Shown one piece after another: positions 29,026 through 36,778 of a DNA stretch of 64,000 nucleotides. Both the position numbers and the translations under genes were made by a program. A model generated the notes under the pieces. That model did no database searches. It was given only the letters and a program-made list of their open reading frames with translations, and was not told where the DNA came from. Where the stretch lies: NCBI RefSeq assembly GCF_014284195.1, contig NZ_JACOGC010000005.1, positions 186,001 to 250,000 on the forward strand, written 5' to 3'. This DNA is from Cognatundibacterium griseum. GTDB taxonomy: Bacteria > Pseudomonadota > Gammaproteobacteria > Burkholderiales > Burkholderiaceae_D. How positions within the stretch are numbered: position 1 is the stretch's first letter; each line of letters begins with the position of its first letter.

Positions 29026-29694
29026 TTAATAAATCTGGCGGATATCGCTCATTCCGATCTGACCAATTCCACTGACATTTAATTTCATGCCCTGCGTGCC
29101 GGAACTGACACTGGTGACCATGCCAAAAGCGAGCTGGGTCGCATCAATCTGCTTGCCCTGTGCACTGGCGGTCAGGGTGTAGGTGTAATTACCGTTGGCG
29201 GCAGTCGTTCCAGAGTCCGTCTTGCCATCCCAGGTCAGATTATTGGTACCGGAAGACAAGGATCCCAGATCCATCGTCCGCACGACCAGCCCATTGGCAT
29301 CCTTGATCACGACGCTGGCTTTATCTGCCGCCTGCGGCAAATCGACGGCGTACACCGATTTTCCATCCGACAGTGTCAATGCCTGCCCCGGGGTGAGTAC
29401 CCCATGTCCGATCATCCCTGCCGCTTGCAGGTTTTGGCTGGCCAGGAAATTCGCATTCAGCGCATTGACGGAGGCATTCAGTTTGTCAATGCCCGTTACT
29501 GTTGATAATTGCGCCATCTGACTGGTGACCTGAGCGTTATCCATCGGATTCAGCGGATCCTGATTTTTCATTTGCGTCACCAACAAGGTCATGAAACGAT
29601 CCTGCGCATCCTGTACGCTGGATTTGCCGGAGCTGGCGCCATTCATCGTCGTCAATAATGATGGATCGACGGTGTTTGTCTGTATGGTTGTCAT
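29026..29694 (-). CDS. flgD: Flagellar hook cap protein FlgD
   Basis: FlgD caps the growing hook and is later replaced by FlgK. The protein is 222 residues. The signature is SVQDAQDRFMTLLVTQMKNQDPLNPMDNAQVTSQMAQLSTVTGIDKLN, followed by a FlgD Ig-like domain (VVRTMDLGSLSSGTNNLTWDGKTDSGTTAANGNYTYTL). It lies between flgC and flgE in canonical order. Confidence 0.96.
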   Translation of the reverse strand: MTTIQTNTVDPSLLTTMNGASSGKSSVQDAQDRFMTLLVTQMKNQDPLNPMDNAQVTSQMAQLSTVTGIDKLNASVNALNANFLASQNLQAAGMIGHGVLTPGQALTLSDGKSVYAVDLPQAADKASVVIKDANGLVVRTMDLGSLSSGTNNLTWDGKTDSGTTAANGNYTYTLTASAQGKQIDATQLAFGMVTSVSSGTQGMKLNVSGIGQIGMSDIRQIY

Positions 29695-29716
29695 TTATAT
29701 TCCTTTACATCAAAGA

Positions 29717-30121
29717 TCACTGACCTAGCGTCAAGGTCTTCAGCAGCATGGATTTAGCCGCATTCATGGTTTCCACGTTCGTCTGATAAGAGCGGGAAGC
29801 CGAGATCATATTCACCATTTCCTCAACAACATTCACATTAGGCATGGCAACGTAACCCTTTTCATCGGCCAGCGGGTGCTTTGGGTCATACATCATCTTC
29901 GGCGGAGCCGCATCTTCCACGACCTCTGAAACTTTTACCGCAGTGGACGCCGTACCATTGACGGGGACAGCGCTGAATACCACCTGCTTCGCCTTGTACG
30001 GAGAACCATCCGAACTGGTGACGCTGTCTGCATTAGCCAGATTGCTCGACACCGCATTCAGGCGCTGGGATTGCGCACTCATTGCTGAACCTGCAACATT
30101 GAAAACATTAAAAAGTGACAT
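29717..30121 (-). CDS. flgC: Flagellar proximal rod protein FlgC
   Basis: FlgC is a proximal rod protein. The protein is 134 residues, the standard length. The N-terminus ([34 protein letters not shown]) and C-terminal [39 protein letters not shown] are the conserved coiled-coil ends, and [18 protein letters not shown] is FlgC-specific. It starts 2 bp after the flgB stop, so the two are translationally close. Confidence 0.97.
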   Translation of the reverse strand: MSLFNVFNVAGSAMSAQSQRLNAVSSNLANADSVTSSDGSPYKAKQVVFSAVPVNGTASTAVKVSEVVEDAAPPKMMYDPKHPLADEKGYVAMPNVNVVEEMVNMISASRSYQTNVETMNAAKSMLLKTLTLGQ

Positions 30122-30123
30122 GA

Positions 30124-30531
30124 TTATTGCCCCTGTATCGCAGCCAGCATATTGCGGATCTGCATATTAATAATGGTCAGACTAGCCTCATAGCGTATCG
30201 AATTGTCTGTAAACTGATTTCGCTCCACATCCATATCAACGGTATTACCATCTATGTTCCCCTGCCCGTTTGGACGATATTGCGGCACAACGCCCGCCAG
30301 ATCCGTCGCAGAAGCCAGGTGCTGGGGATCTGTCTTATTTAATGTGGCAGCAGACTGTTTTCCATCCGTATGAAGCGCATTACTTAATACGGAAGAGAAA
30401 TCAATATCCCTCGCCTTATAATTAGGCGTATCGGCATTGGCGATATTCGATGCCAGCAATTGCTGGCGCATTCCGCGAACAGCCAGTGCTGTTTCATGAA
30501 AGCGCATAAAGTCATCCAGCTTGCTCATCAA
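30124..30531 (-). CDS. flgB: Flagellar proximal rod protein FlgB
   Basis: FlgB is the first rod subunit and the first gene of the flgBCDEFGHIJ operon. The protein is 135 residues. It has the family motif [30 protein letters not shown] (with V for the first L here) and the C-terminal [26 protein letters not shown]. It diverges from flgA across about 170 bp, where the class-2 promoters should lie; no clear sigma-54 or FlhDC box could be recognised there. Confidence 0.96.
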   Translation of the reverse strand: MMSKLDDFMRFHETALAVRGMRQQLLASNIANADTPNYKARDIDFSSVLSNALHTDGKQSAATLNKTDPQHLASATDLAGVVPQYRPNGQGNIDGNTVDMDVERNQFTDNSIRYEASLTIINMQIRNMLAAIQGQ

Positions 30532-30705
30532 CCTCTCCCAACAGACTAATCAGAACCATACGGTTTCCCATACGTCTCATATTACTTCGCCGCCACTCGC
30601 TTCAATCCGGCAAGAAGAGGCCAATTCCCCCTCTTATTCCCCACTTTAGTTAAACCGGACCGATCTACAATGAAGCCATATCAATGTCGGGACTGGTCAT
30701 CATTC

Positions 30706-31413
30706 ATGAAACACCTATTTGCATACGGATGCCTGATTGCCGGTTTGTCCAGTCAGGCACTGGCAGCCGGGAGCGGCAGCGACGCGGCCAAACAGGATCA
30801 TGAGATTCTGAGAAAAGCGGCAACTGACTTCCTGACCCAATTGTCAGCAACCCAACCAGGTGATGCACATATCACAGTGGGGCAGATTGATAATCGCCTG
30901 AATCTGGCTGCCTGTGATGCGCCAACCCCATTTTTGCCGCCAGGTGGCAAAACCAGCGGAAAAATCAGTGTTGGCGTGCGCTGCAGCGTCCCGGTCAATT
31001 GGGTTGTGTACATTCAGGCAAGCGTTCAGGTGAATGGGGAATACTATGTGGCAGCACGGCCACTCAGTCAGGGACAAATAATCGGAACTGCAGATCTGAA
31101 TAAAATCAAGGGAGAAATCTCGAATCTGCCCCCTGGCATTATTCACAACCCGGATCAGGCTATTGGTAAAGCGCTGCAGTTGTCTATTGCTGCCGGCACC
31201 CCGATACGACTCGACAGTCTCAAAAGCCCTGCGGTGATCCAGCAAGGTCAGTCCGTGCGGATTATCAGTAACGGCCCCGGGTTTCAGGTCGCCACTGATG
31301 CGCAATCACTCAGCAACGCCGCAGAGGGTCAGATTGCAAGAGCCAAGACAAGCAGCGGGCAAACTGTCAGCGGGATTGCCAAAGCCGGGGGCGTGATCGA
31401 AATAAATTACTAA
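30706..31413 (+). CDS. flgA: Flagellar P-ring assembly chaperone FlgA
   Basis: FlgA is a periplasmic chaperone for FlgI. From ATG 30706 the protein is 235 residues with a clean signal peptide (MKHLFAYGCLIAGLSSQALA). The SAF-like domain follows in the C-terminal half (YVAARPLSQGQIIGTADLNKI ... GKALQLSIAAGTPIRLDSL) and the protein ends SGIAKAGGVIEINY. An in-frame ATG at 30670 would add 12 residues to the front of the signal peptide; neither has a strong ribosome-binding site, so the start is uncertain. It diverges from flgB and heads flgA-flgM-flgN. Confidence 0.93.
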   Translation: MKHLFAYGCLIAGLSSQALAAGSGSDAAKQDHEILRKAATDFLTQLSATQPGDAHITVGQIDNRLNLAACDAPTPFLPPGGKTSGKISVGVRCSVPVNWVVYIQASVQVNGEYYVAARPLSQGQIIGTADLNKIKGEISNLPPGIIHNPDQAIGKALQLSIAAGTPIRLDSLKSPAVIQQGQSVRIISNGPGFQVATDAQSLSNAAEGQIARAKTSSGQTVSGIAKAGGVIEINY

Positions 31414-31466
31414 AAGTATATTTTTTAAGAAATGATGCTTCCAGTCATCTTTTTTGAGGGCAAGAT

Positions 31467-31493
31467 TAAAGTTTAAAAATACCTGGCCGATAA
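31467..31493 (+). promoter_or_regulatory. Sigma-28 (FliA) promoter for flgM-flgN
   Basis: TAAAGTTT, 11 bp, GCCGATAA: every defined base of the enterobacterial sigma-28 consensus is matched, with the correct spacing. It lies 45 bp upstream of the flgM GTG start, so FliA would drive its own anti-sigma factor. Confidence 0.9.
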
Positions 31494-31537
31494 CCGGATT
31501 GTAGATGTAGATTATTCCCATTATCGAGGGTATCGCT

Positions 31538-31852
31538 GTGAAAATTGATGACACATTAAATAAACCTGCCGGACTGACGAACACCACCAGTCCCCAGCAG
31601 GTGCGCACTGACAAGGCGCCGGACAGAGCGATCTCGACTCCGACACCTTCCAGTAACGTACAAATTTCGACTCTTTCAACGCAATTGCAGGCCATGCAGA
31701 GTACGCAGGCAAGCAGCGCGGTGTTTGAGACCAAAAAGGTTGAAGAAATCAAATTGGCAATTTCCGAAGGCCGCTTTCAGGTCAATTCAGAAAAAGTTGC
31801 TGATGGACTTCTGGAAACCGTAAAAGATTTACTTAACGCCAGAAAACGATAA
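31538..31852 (+). CDS. flgM: Anti-sigma-28 factor FlgM
   Basis: FlgM binds FliA until it is exported through the completed hook. The protein is 104 residues. The N-terminal half is disordered and Thr/Pro/Ser-rich. The C-terminal helical FliA-binding part is KKVEEIKLAISEGRFQVNSEKVADGLLETVKDLL, the family signature. The start is GTG at 31538, supported by GAGGG 7 bp upstream. A perfect FliA promoter lies just upstream, and flgN follows after 2 bp. Confidence 0.95.
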   Translation: MKIDDTLNKPAGLTNTTSPQQVRTDKAPDRAISTPTPSSNVQISTLSTQLQAMQSTQASSAVFETKKVEEIKLAISEGRFQVNSEKVADGLLETVKDLLNARKR

Positions 31853-31854
31853 CG

Positions 31855-32343
31855 ATGAACAATTCAAGCGCATCTGCCACATCCATTACCCAATGCCTGC
31901 AAAGTGAGAAAGCTGCTATGCATCAGCTGACGGCATTGCTGAAAGATGAAGAGACTGCGCTTGTAGATAATGACATTGAATCACTGAACAAGGCCATTTC
32001 TGCCAAAAACGATCTGGTGCGCACCATGTCCGATCTGGAACGGCAGCGCAATCTTCTGCTCCAAAATCTGGGTTACAGTGATCCGGCAAGCAGCTTGCCA
32101 GATTATCTGCGTAGCGAGCTTGCGGATAACGCAGTCAAAGAATTATGGGATGGCATATTGGCGTTATCGGCAGAGGCAAAAGAAAATAACCGGACTAACG
32201 GATTATTAATTTCCCGCAAATTATCCCAAAACCAGGCCGCATTAAGCATATTCCAGCAAGGCAATCCTACCGCTTCATTATATGGCCCGAATGGCCAATC
32301 CAGCATACAGTCGACCCCCATTAAGGGACTCATTGTTCGCTGA
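31855..32343 (+). CDS. flgN: Flagellar export chaperone FlgN
   Basis: FlgN is the cytoplasmic chaperone for FlgK and FlgL. The protein is 162 residues, mostly helical. The family pattern includes LTALLKDEETALVDNDIESLNKAISAKNDLVRTMSDLERQRNLLLQNLGY and the C-terminal NGLLISRKLSQNQAALSIFQQG ... LYGPNGQ. It lies 2 bp after flgM and before a bidirectional terminator, so FlgM, FlgN and their clients FlgK/FlgL all sit behind FliA promoters. Confidence 0.94.
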   Translation: MNNSSASATSITQCLQSEKAAMHQLTALLKDEETALVDNDIESLNKAISAKNDLVRTMSDLERQRNLLLQNLGYSDPASSLPDYLRSELADNAVKELWDGILALSAEAKENNRTNGLLISRKLSQNQAALSIFQQGNPTASLYGPNGQSSIQSTPIKGLIVR

Positions 32344-32380
32344 GATAATGCTGCTTCTGCATTTCTGCTGCATCAATATT

Positions 32381-32416
32381 AAAAAAATGCCCCTTTTTAC
32401 GAGGGGCATTTTTTTA
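32381..32416. terminator. Bidirectional terminator between flgN and motD
   Basis: AAAAAATGCCCCT and GGGGCATTTTTT form a strong stem around a short TTTTTACGA loop region, with T runs in both directions. It separates the converging flgA-flgM-flgN and flhB-motD transcripts. Confidence 0.93.
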
Positions 32417-32433
32417 ATTGAGCCTGTAATCAG

Positions 32434-33219
32434 TCATAAATGCGGGTTACTGCCGGAAGCAACGGGAATATCCACTACTGGTTCTGGCAATACTGCCAAC
32501 ACCGTAATACTCACCCGACGGTTTCTTGCCCGGCCATCCGGCTGCTCATTCGGTGCAACAGGAAACTTTGCTCCCTGTCCCACCGCAGTGACACGGGTTT
32601 CATCAACCCCGTTTTCAGTCAGCAACCGGGCAACCGTGCTGGCGCGAACCGCAGATAATTCCCAGTTAGAAGGAAATACTGAATTCCTGATGGGTAAATT
32701 ATCGGTATGTCCCTCGACCTGTATTGAATGCTTATCCAGGCGCAGCACTGAAGCAATCGCTGTCAGCGCCTGTACAGAATCAGGACTGAGCTTTGCTTCC
32801 CCTGTAGGGAACAGCAGACTTGCATTGATCTCGATCGTAACTCCCTTGCTCGTCTGACTGACTCTGACTTTTCCTTCCCTGACCAAAGGTTCCAGCACGG
32901 CGAGAATATCTTTTGCCATGTTGGTCATTTGCTCGCGTTCCTTGCGCAAATTTTCATTCGCTCTCGGCTTAATCAGGGGTAAAGGTTCGAGCCTGACCAT
33001 ATTCTCTTTCATCCCCACACCGTCTCTGATGGGAGACGGGGGAGCGTTCGTGAACGCACCGTTTAAGGAATTGGATAAGACGCGATATTTTCCTTCATTC
33101 AAAGAAGAAACTGCATACATCACGACAAAGAAAGCAAACAGCAAGGTAATAAAATCCGCATAGGAAACCAGCCAGCGATCATGGCTGTCGGCTTCCTCCT
33201 TGTACTTTTTCCTCGCCAT
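32434..33219 (-). CDS. motD: Flagellar motor stator protein MotD (MotB family)
   Basis: The protein is 261 residues. It has one membrane helix near residues 15-37 (WLVSYADFITLLFAFFVVMYAVSS) carrying the proton-path Asp in YADF. A plug/linker follows, then a C-terminal OmpA-like peptidoglycan-binding domain (LLFPTGEAKLSPDSVQAL ... VEGHTDNLPI ... NWELSAVRASTVARLL ... RARNRRVSITV). It anchors the stator. ATG 33219 overlaps the motC stop (TGATG), so the pair is translationally coupled. An OmpA-family protein without motor function is unlikely given the context. Confidence 0.93.
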   Translation of the reverse strand: MARKKYKEEADSHDRWLVSYADFITLLFAFFVVMYAVSSLNEGKYRVLSNSLNGAFTNAPPSPIRDGVGMKENMVRLEPLPLIKPRANENLRKEREQMTNMAKDILAVLEPLVREGKVRVSQTSKGVTIEINASLLFPTGEAKLSPDSVQALTAIASVLRLDKHSIQVEGHTDNLPIRNSVFPSNWELSAVRASTVARLLTENGVDETRVTAVGQGAKFPVAPNEQPDGRARNRRVSITVLAVLPEPVVDIPVASGSNPHL

Positions 33220-33971
33220 CAACTGCTCCCAATAGTGCGCTGATGGTCAACCCGTTCCTCCAGAATACGTGGGCTATCTCCCATTGCAATGCTGTAAAAA
33301 ATATCTGACAGCATTTCACGCCGGGTTACTTCACGGGCAATGATTTCTTTTAATTTATTACTGACTGGTAAAAACAATAAATTTGCCAGCCCGACGCCAT
33401 AAATAGTGGCGACGAATGCAACTGCAATACCGCCCCCCAGTTTTGCAGGATCAGTCAGATTTTCCATGACATGAATCAGACCCAGCACCGCACCCAAAAT
33501 GCCGACTGTCGGGGAATAACCTCCGGCAGATTCCCAGATTTTTGCAGCCTGTCGCTGCTCCATCTCATAAAGAGAAATATCCACATCCAGAATATCTTTC
33601 AGCCGCCCCGGATCCACGCCATCAATTACCAGACGCAGGCCTTTACCGATAAAAGGATCCTTCGACGCCGTCATATAGCCCTCCAGGCTGAGAAATCCCT
33701 CCCGCCTTGCGACCACACTCCAGACCAGCGCATCCTGAATATTTTTGCGGCTGTTATCCGCTGGCTCGGAAACAATCCACTGGAACATATTCAGCCCCCG
33801 GCGGAAAGTGCTCATGCGGCTCTGAATCAGCACTGCGCCCAGCGTTCCGATGACAACGATGACAAATGCGGTCGGCTGCACCAGAGAAGAAAGCTGTCCG
33901 CCCTCCATGACTTGTCCAACGGAGATACCGGCAATCACCAATATAAAGCCAATTATGCTAGCCCAGTCCAC
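33219..33971 (-). CDS. motC: Flagellar motor stator protein MotC (MotA family)
   Basis: The protein is 250 residues with four membrane segments, shorter than typical MotA (about 285-295), as in the MotC subgroup. Key parts are MDWASIIGFILVIAGISVGQVMEGG at the start, a cytoplasmic loop with conserved acidic and basic residues, and the pore segments GYSPTVGILGAVLGLIHVM and GGGIAVAFVATIYGVGLANLLFLP. With MotD it makes a proton-driven stator. The first 19 bp overlap the end of fliA. In Pseudomonas motCD likewise follows fliA, but with chemotaxis genes between; here there are none. Confidence 0.94.
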   Translation of the reverse strand: MDWASIIGFILVIAGISVGQVMEGGQLSSLVQPTAFVIVVIGTLGAVLIQSRMSTFRRGLNMFQWIVSEPADNSRKNIQDALVWSVVARREGFLSLEGYMTASKDPFIGKGLRLVIDGVDPGRLKDILDVDISLYEMEQRQAAKIWESAGGYSPTVGILGAVLGLIHVMENLTDPAKLGGGIAVAFVATIYGVGLANLLFLPVSNKLKEIIAREVTRREMLSDIFYSIAMGDSPRILEERVDHQRTIGSS

Positions 33972-34684
33972 GCCTTCTCCCTCAGATATGCGCGCAGCCT
34001 GGCGACTGCCTGGCTATGCAGTTGCGACACGCGCGATTCGGAAACCCCCATTACAGCGCCAATTTCCTTCAGATTCAATTCCTGCTCATAGTAAAGGCCC
34101 ATCAACAGTTTTTCCCGTTCGGGCAAGCTGTCAATGGCGCCGATAACGGCATCACGGAAATCGTCGTTCAGCAAATCCTGCAGCGGATCACCGGAACCGT
34201 CTGAGCAATAATGATCGAGAAAATGTTCTTTGGTGTCTGAATCATGAAAGTCTTCGTAATACACCAACTGGTGACCACCGCTGTCTGTCAGCATGTCCTG
34301 ATATTCACCCAGGGATAATTTGAGCGATTTAGCGACCTCTGTTTCAGTTGGCGGGCGCCCCAGCTTCTGCTGCAGCACATTCATGGCGCTTTCCACCTTG
34401 CGCATGTTCTGTCGTACCCCGCGCGGCAACCAGTCTGTATTGCGCAATTCATCCAGCATTGCGCCACGTATACGCTGCACGGCATAGGTCTCAAACTGAG
34501 CGCCATGGGTATCTTCGTAGCGATTGACGGCATCCAGCAAGCCAATCATGCCAGCCTGAACCAGATCATCCACCTCCACGCTGGGCGGCAGACGCGCCTT
34601 CAACTGGTAAGCCAGACGCTTGACCAGTGGCGCATGCTCCCGAAGGAGAAAATTTTTATCTGATTTTCCGCTAGCGGTGTACAT
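33953..34684 (-). CDS. fliA: Flagellar sigma factor FliA (sigma-28)
   Basis: FliA directs RNA polymerase to late flagellar promoters. The protein is 243 residues with the sigma-70 family regions 2 (LVKRLAYQLKARLPPSVEVDDLVQAGMIGLLDAVNRYE, FETYAVQRIRGAMLDELR), 3 and 4 (LPEREKLLMGLYYEQELNLKEIGAVMGVSESRVSQLHSQAVARLR). ATG 34684 gives the usual N-terminus; the frame is open upstream into flhG without support. It starts 8 bp after the flhG stop and overlaps motC by 19 bp. Two FliA promoters in this window (flgM, flgK) are its evident targets. Confidence 0.96.
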   Translation of the reverse strand: MYTASGKSDKNFLLREHAPLVKRLAYQLKARLPPSVEVDDLVQAGMIGLLDAVNRYEDTHGAQFETYAVQRIRGAMLDELRNTDWLPRGVRQNMRKVESAMNVLQQKLGRPPTETEVAKSLKLSLGEYQDMLTDSGGHQLVYYEDFHDSDTKEHFLDHYCSDGSGDPLQDLLNDDFRDAVIGAIDSLPEREKLLMGLYYEQELNLKEIGAVMGVSESRVSQLHSQAVARLRAYLREKAWTGLA

Positions 34685-34692
34685 AAAATAAA

Positions 34693-35535
34693 TTAAATTC
34701 CAAGGCCAACACCCTGACCAGAAAAACTTTCCGGACACAATGCCGACCGCGCAGTGGCAGCAAACTGGCCTGCCAGTCTGGAAAATGCCATCGAAGCACG
34801 TGCTTTAGGAAAAGCATCAATGACCGATCGCCCCTCATGCGCCGCTTTTCTTACATGCTCATCATCAGGCACACAGCCGGCAAAATGCAGCGGTACAGCA
34901 AGATAACGCTGAGATGCCTGTGCCATATTTGCATAAATCAAATTTGCTTCTTTTTCTGAAGCGCCAGATACCAGAATCGTAAAAGAACGCCGTCCCATTC
35001 TGCCGCTCATACGTTTGATCAGACCATAGGCTGCCTTGATTGCTGCCGGATCAGGCGACACCTGAACAACCAGTTCTCCATCGTCCAGAGAGGTCAGCGG
35101 AAATGCATCGTTAGCATCCATTTCTCCATCCACAATCACCAGATCCGAACGATGCACAACAAGGTCAAATGTCCGCGACAACAAGCGCGCACTTTCTTTT
35201 GGCAAACAGGATGATAGCCCGGCCTGTCCTGACAGCATGGTGACTGACAAACCCGGTACGATGTTTTTGACAGCCTCTTGCATTGTACGCTGTTGTCGTG
35301 CCACATCCAATAAGGTACGGTCTTTTCTGGCATTAAACCATGCGCCAATACTTCCGCTGGTTGCCTGCGCATCCACCATTAGAATCTGATGTCCCTGCCG
35401 CGCCAGCGTCACCCCCAGATTCACCAGCATTCGACTTTTTTCATCTTCCTTCAGAGCAGACAAAAAAGTCAGCACCCGTGGGCGCGGTGCGGCCAGCAAA
35501 CGCCGCAAGCCATCTGCCTGATCGATATTAGCCAA
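34693..35535 (-). CDS. flhG: FlhG (FleN)-like flagellar number regulator with degenerate P-loop
   Basis: FlhG is a MinD/ParA-like ATPase that limits flagellar number with FlhF. The protein is 280 residues, beginning ANIDQADGLRRLL, the FlhG/FlhF-interaction motif, and keeping the fold (VTLARQGHQILMVDAQ, FDLVVHRSDLVIVDGE). The expected Walker A SGKGGVGKT is replaced by SALKEDEKS: the glycines and the signature lysine are gone, only the last Lys-Ser remains. TTG 35535 is favoured as the start because GGGAGG lies 6 bp upstream and it overlaps the flhF stop; ATG 35565 is the alternative. Function may rely on binding rather than ATP hydrolysis. Confidence 0.85.
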   Translation of the reverse strand: MANIDQADGLRRLLAAPRPRVLTFLSALKEDEKSRMLVNLGVTLARQGHQILMVDAQATSGSIGAWFNARKDRTLLDVARQQRTMQEAVKNIVPGLSVTMLSGQAGLSSCLPKESARLLSRTFDLVVHRSDLVIVDGEMDANDAFPLTSLDDGELVVQVSPDPAAIKAAYGLIKRMSGRMGRRSFTILVSGASEKEANLIYANMAQASQRYLAVPLHFAGCVPDDEHVRKAAHEGRSVIDAFPKARASMAFSRLAGQFAATARSALCPESFSGQGVGLGI

Positions 35536-36778
35536 GAGACACCTCCCGGGAGGCCTGGCGTGCACGGGCAGCCACCGAGGCGCCCGCCATTAACAGAGGC
35601 AACTCTTCATCGAGATAACGGAAAGGTGCCGTTTCACGCTTGAGTTTAAAGGCGCGATCGATCAGGTATTGTTTGTTCGCAACGTGTAAATCTTCCGGCA
35701 CTCGCTGCCCGCTTGCCACATAGTACAAATTCAGTTTCTGACGGATCGAAATATCCAGTGCGCCACCTATCGTTGCGGCTTCATCAAGTTTGGTCAGAAT
35801 GCATCCTGCCAGACCAGTTCCCTGATAAGCACGCACCACCTCGCTGAGCGTCTCACCAGTCGATGTGGCGTTCAGGCATAGCAGGCGTTTCACGCCATGC
35901 TCCGCACCCGACAGCATCGCGACCTGTTCTGTCACCATTTTGTCCCGCTGACTGACGCCGACAGTATCAATCAGGACTGTATGTTTGTTTTTCAATTCAG
36001 ACAAAGCAATCCGCAAATCGCTTTCGTCCTTCACGGCATGCACCATCACGCCCAGAATTTTTCCATAAATACGCAGCTGTTCATAACCACCGATACGGTA
36101 ACCGTCTGTGGTGATCAAAGCCAGCTGGGATGGCCCATGACGCATCACACAACGCGCTGCCAGCTTGGCGGTGGTGGTGGTCTTGCCGACACCTGTCGGT
36201 CCTACCAGCGCATAAACACCGCCCTTTTCAAGAATTTCATTTTCATTATCAATTGTTGACAAATTTCTGGCGAGAACCGACTTGATCCATTCGATACCGC
36301 TCTCCAGCGTTTCGCCCTCCGGTAATTTCGTGATCATAAAACGGGACAGGCTGGCGCTGAGTCCGGCCGCCAGCATTTCTTTCAACACCCCTGCTTTGAC
36401 CGGCTCACGCTTCTGGGTCGCTGACCATGACAGCTCTGCAAGCTGGGATTCGAGCATGCTGCGCATGGAACGGATTTCGCTCATCATGTCCTGCAACTCG
36501 GAAGAGCCTGGCAGCATCTGATCAGCCCCCCCCTGACGCGGCGTAAATAAACGCTGTTCGGATTGAAAAGCCGGAATCTCAGAGGCTTCGGAAGCAGGAG
36601 CAGAGGCAATATGGGAATCTGGTGCAATCGACTGCATCGCTTCATCCGCCATTGCCATAATTTCAACCTTACCATTGACATTACGGTTCGACAAAATCAC
36701 CGCATCCGCCCCAAGTGCATCCCGGAGCATACGCAATGCCTCGCGCGAACTGTTAGCAGTAAATTTTCTCACATTCAT
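35528..36778 (-). CDS. flhF: Flagellar placement SRP-like GTPase FlhF
   Basis: FlhF marks the site (often the pole) for flagellar assembly. The protein is 416 residues. A variable B domain (residues 1-120) is followed by helical N and then GTPase G domains, with P-loop GPTGVGKTTTTAKLAA near residue 193, TTDGYRIGGYEQLRIYGKI, LIDTVGVSQRD and the guanine-specificity motif TKLDEAA. Its ATG overlaps the flhA stop (ATGA), and its end overlaps the proposed flhG start. Its presence suggests polar or otherwise controlled flagella. Confidence 0.96.
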   Translation of the reverse strand: MNVRKFTANSSREALRMLRDALGADAVILSNRNVNGKVEIMAMADEAMQSIAPDSHIASAPASEASEIPAFQSEQRLFTPRQGGADQMLPGSSELQDMMSEIRSMRSMLESQLAELSWSATQKREPVKAGVLKEMLAAGLSASLSRFMITKLPEGETLESGIEWIKSVLARNLSTIDNENEILEKGGVYALVGPTGVGKTTTTAKLAARCVMRHGPSQLALITTDGYRIGGYEQLRIYGKILGVMVHAVKDESDLRIALSELKNKHTVLIDTVGVSQRDKMVTEQVAMLSGAEHGVKRLLCLNATSTGETLSEVVRAYQGTGLAGCILTKLDEAATIGGALDISIRQKLNLYYVASGQRVPEDLHVANKQYLIDRAFKLKRETAPFRYLDEELPLLMAGASVAARARQASREVSLG

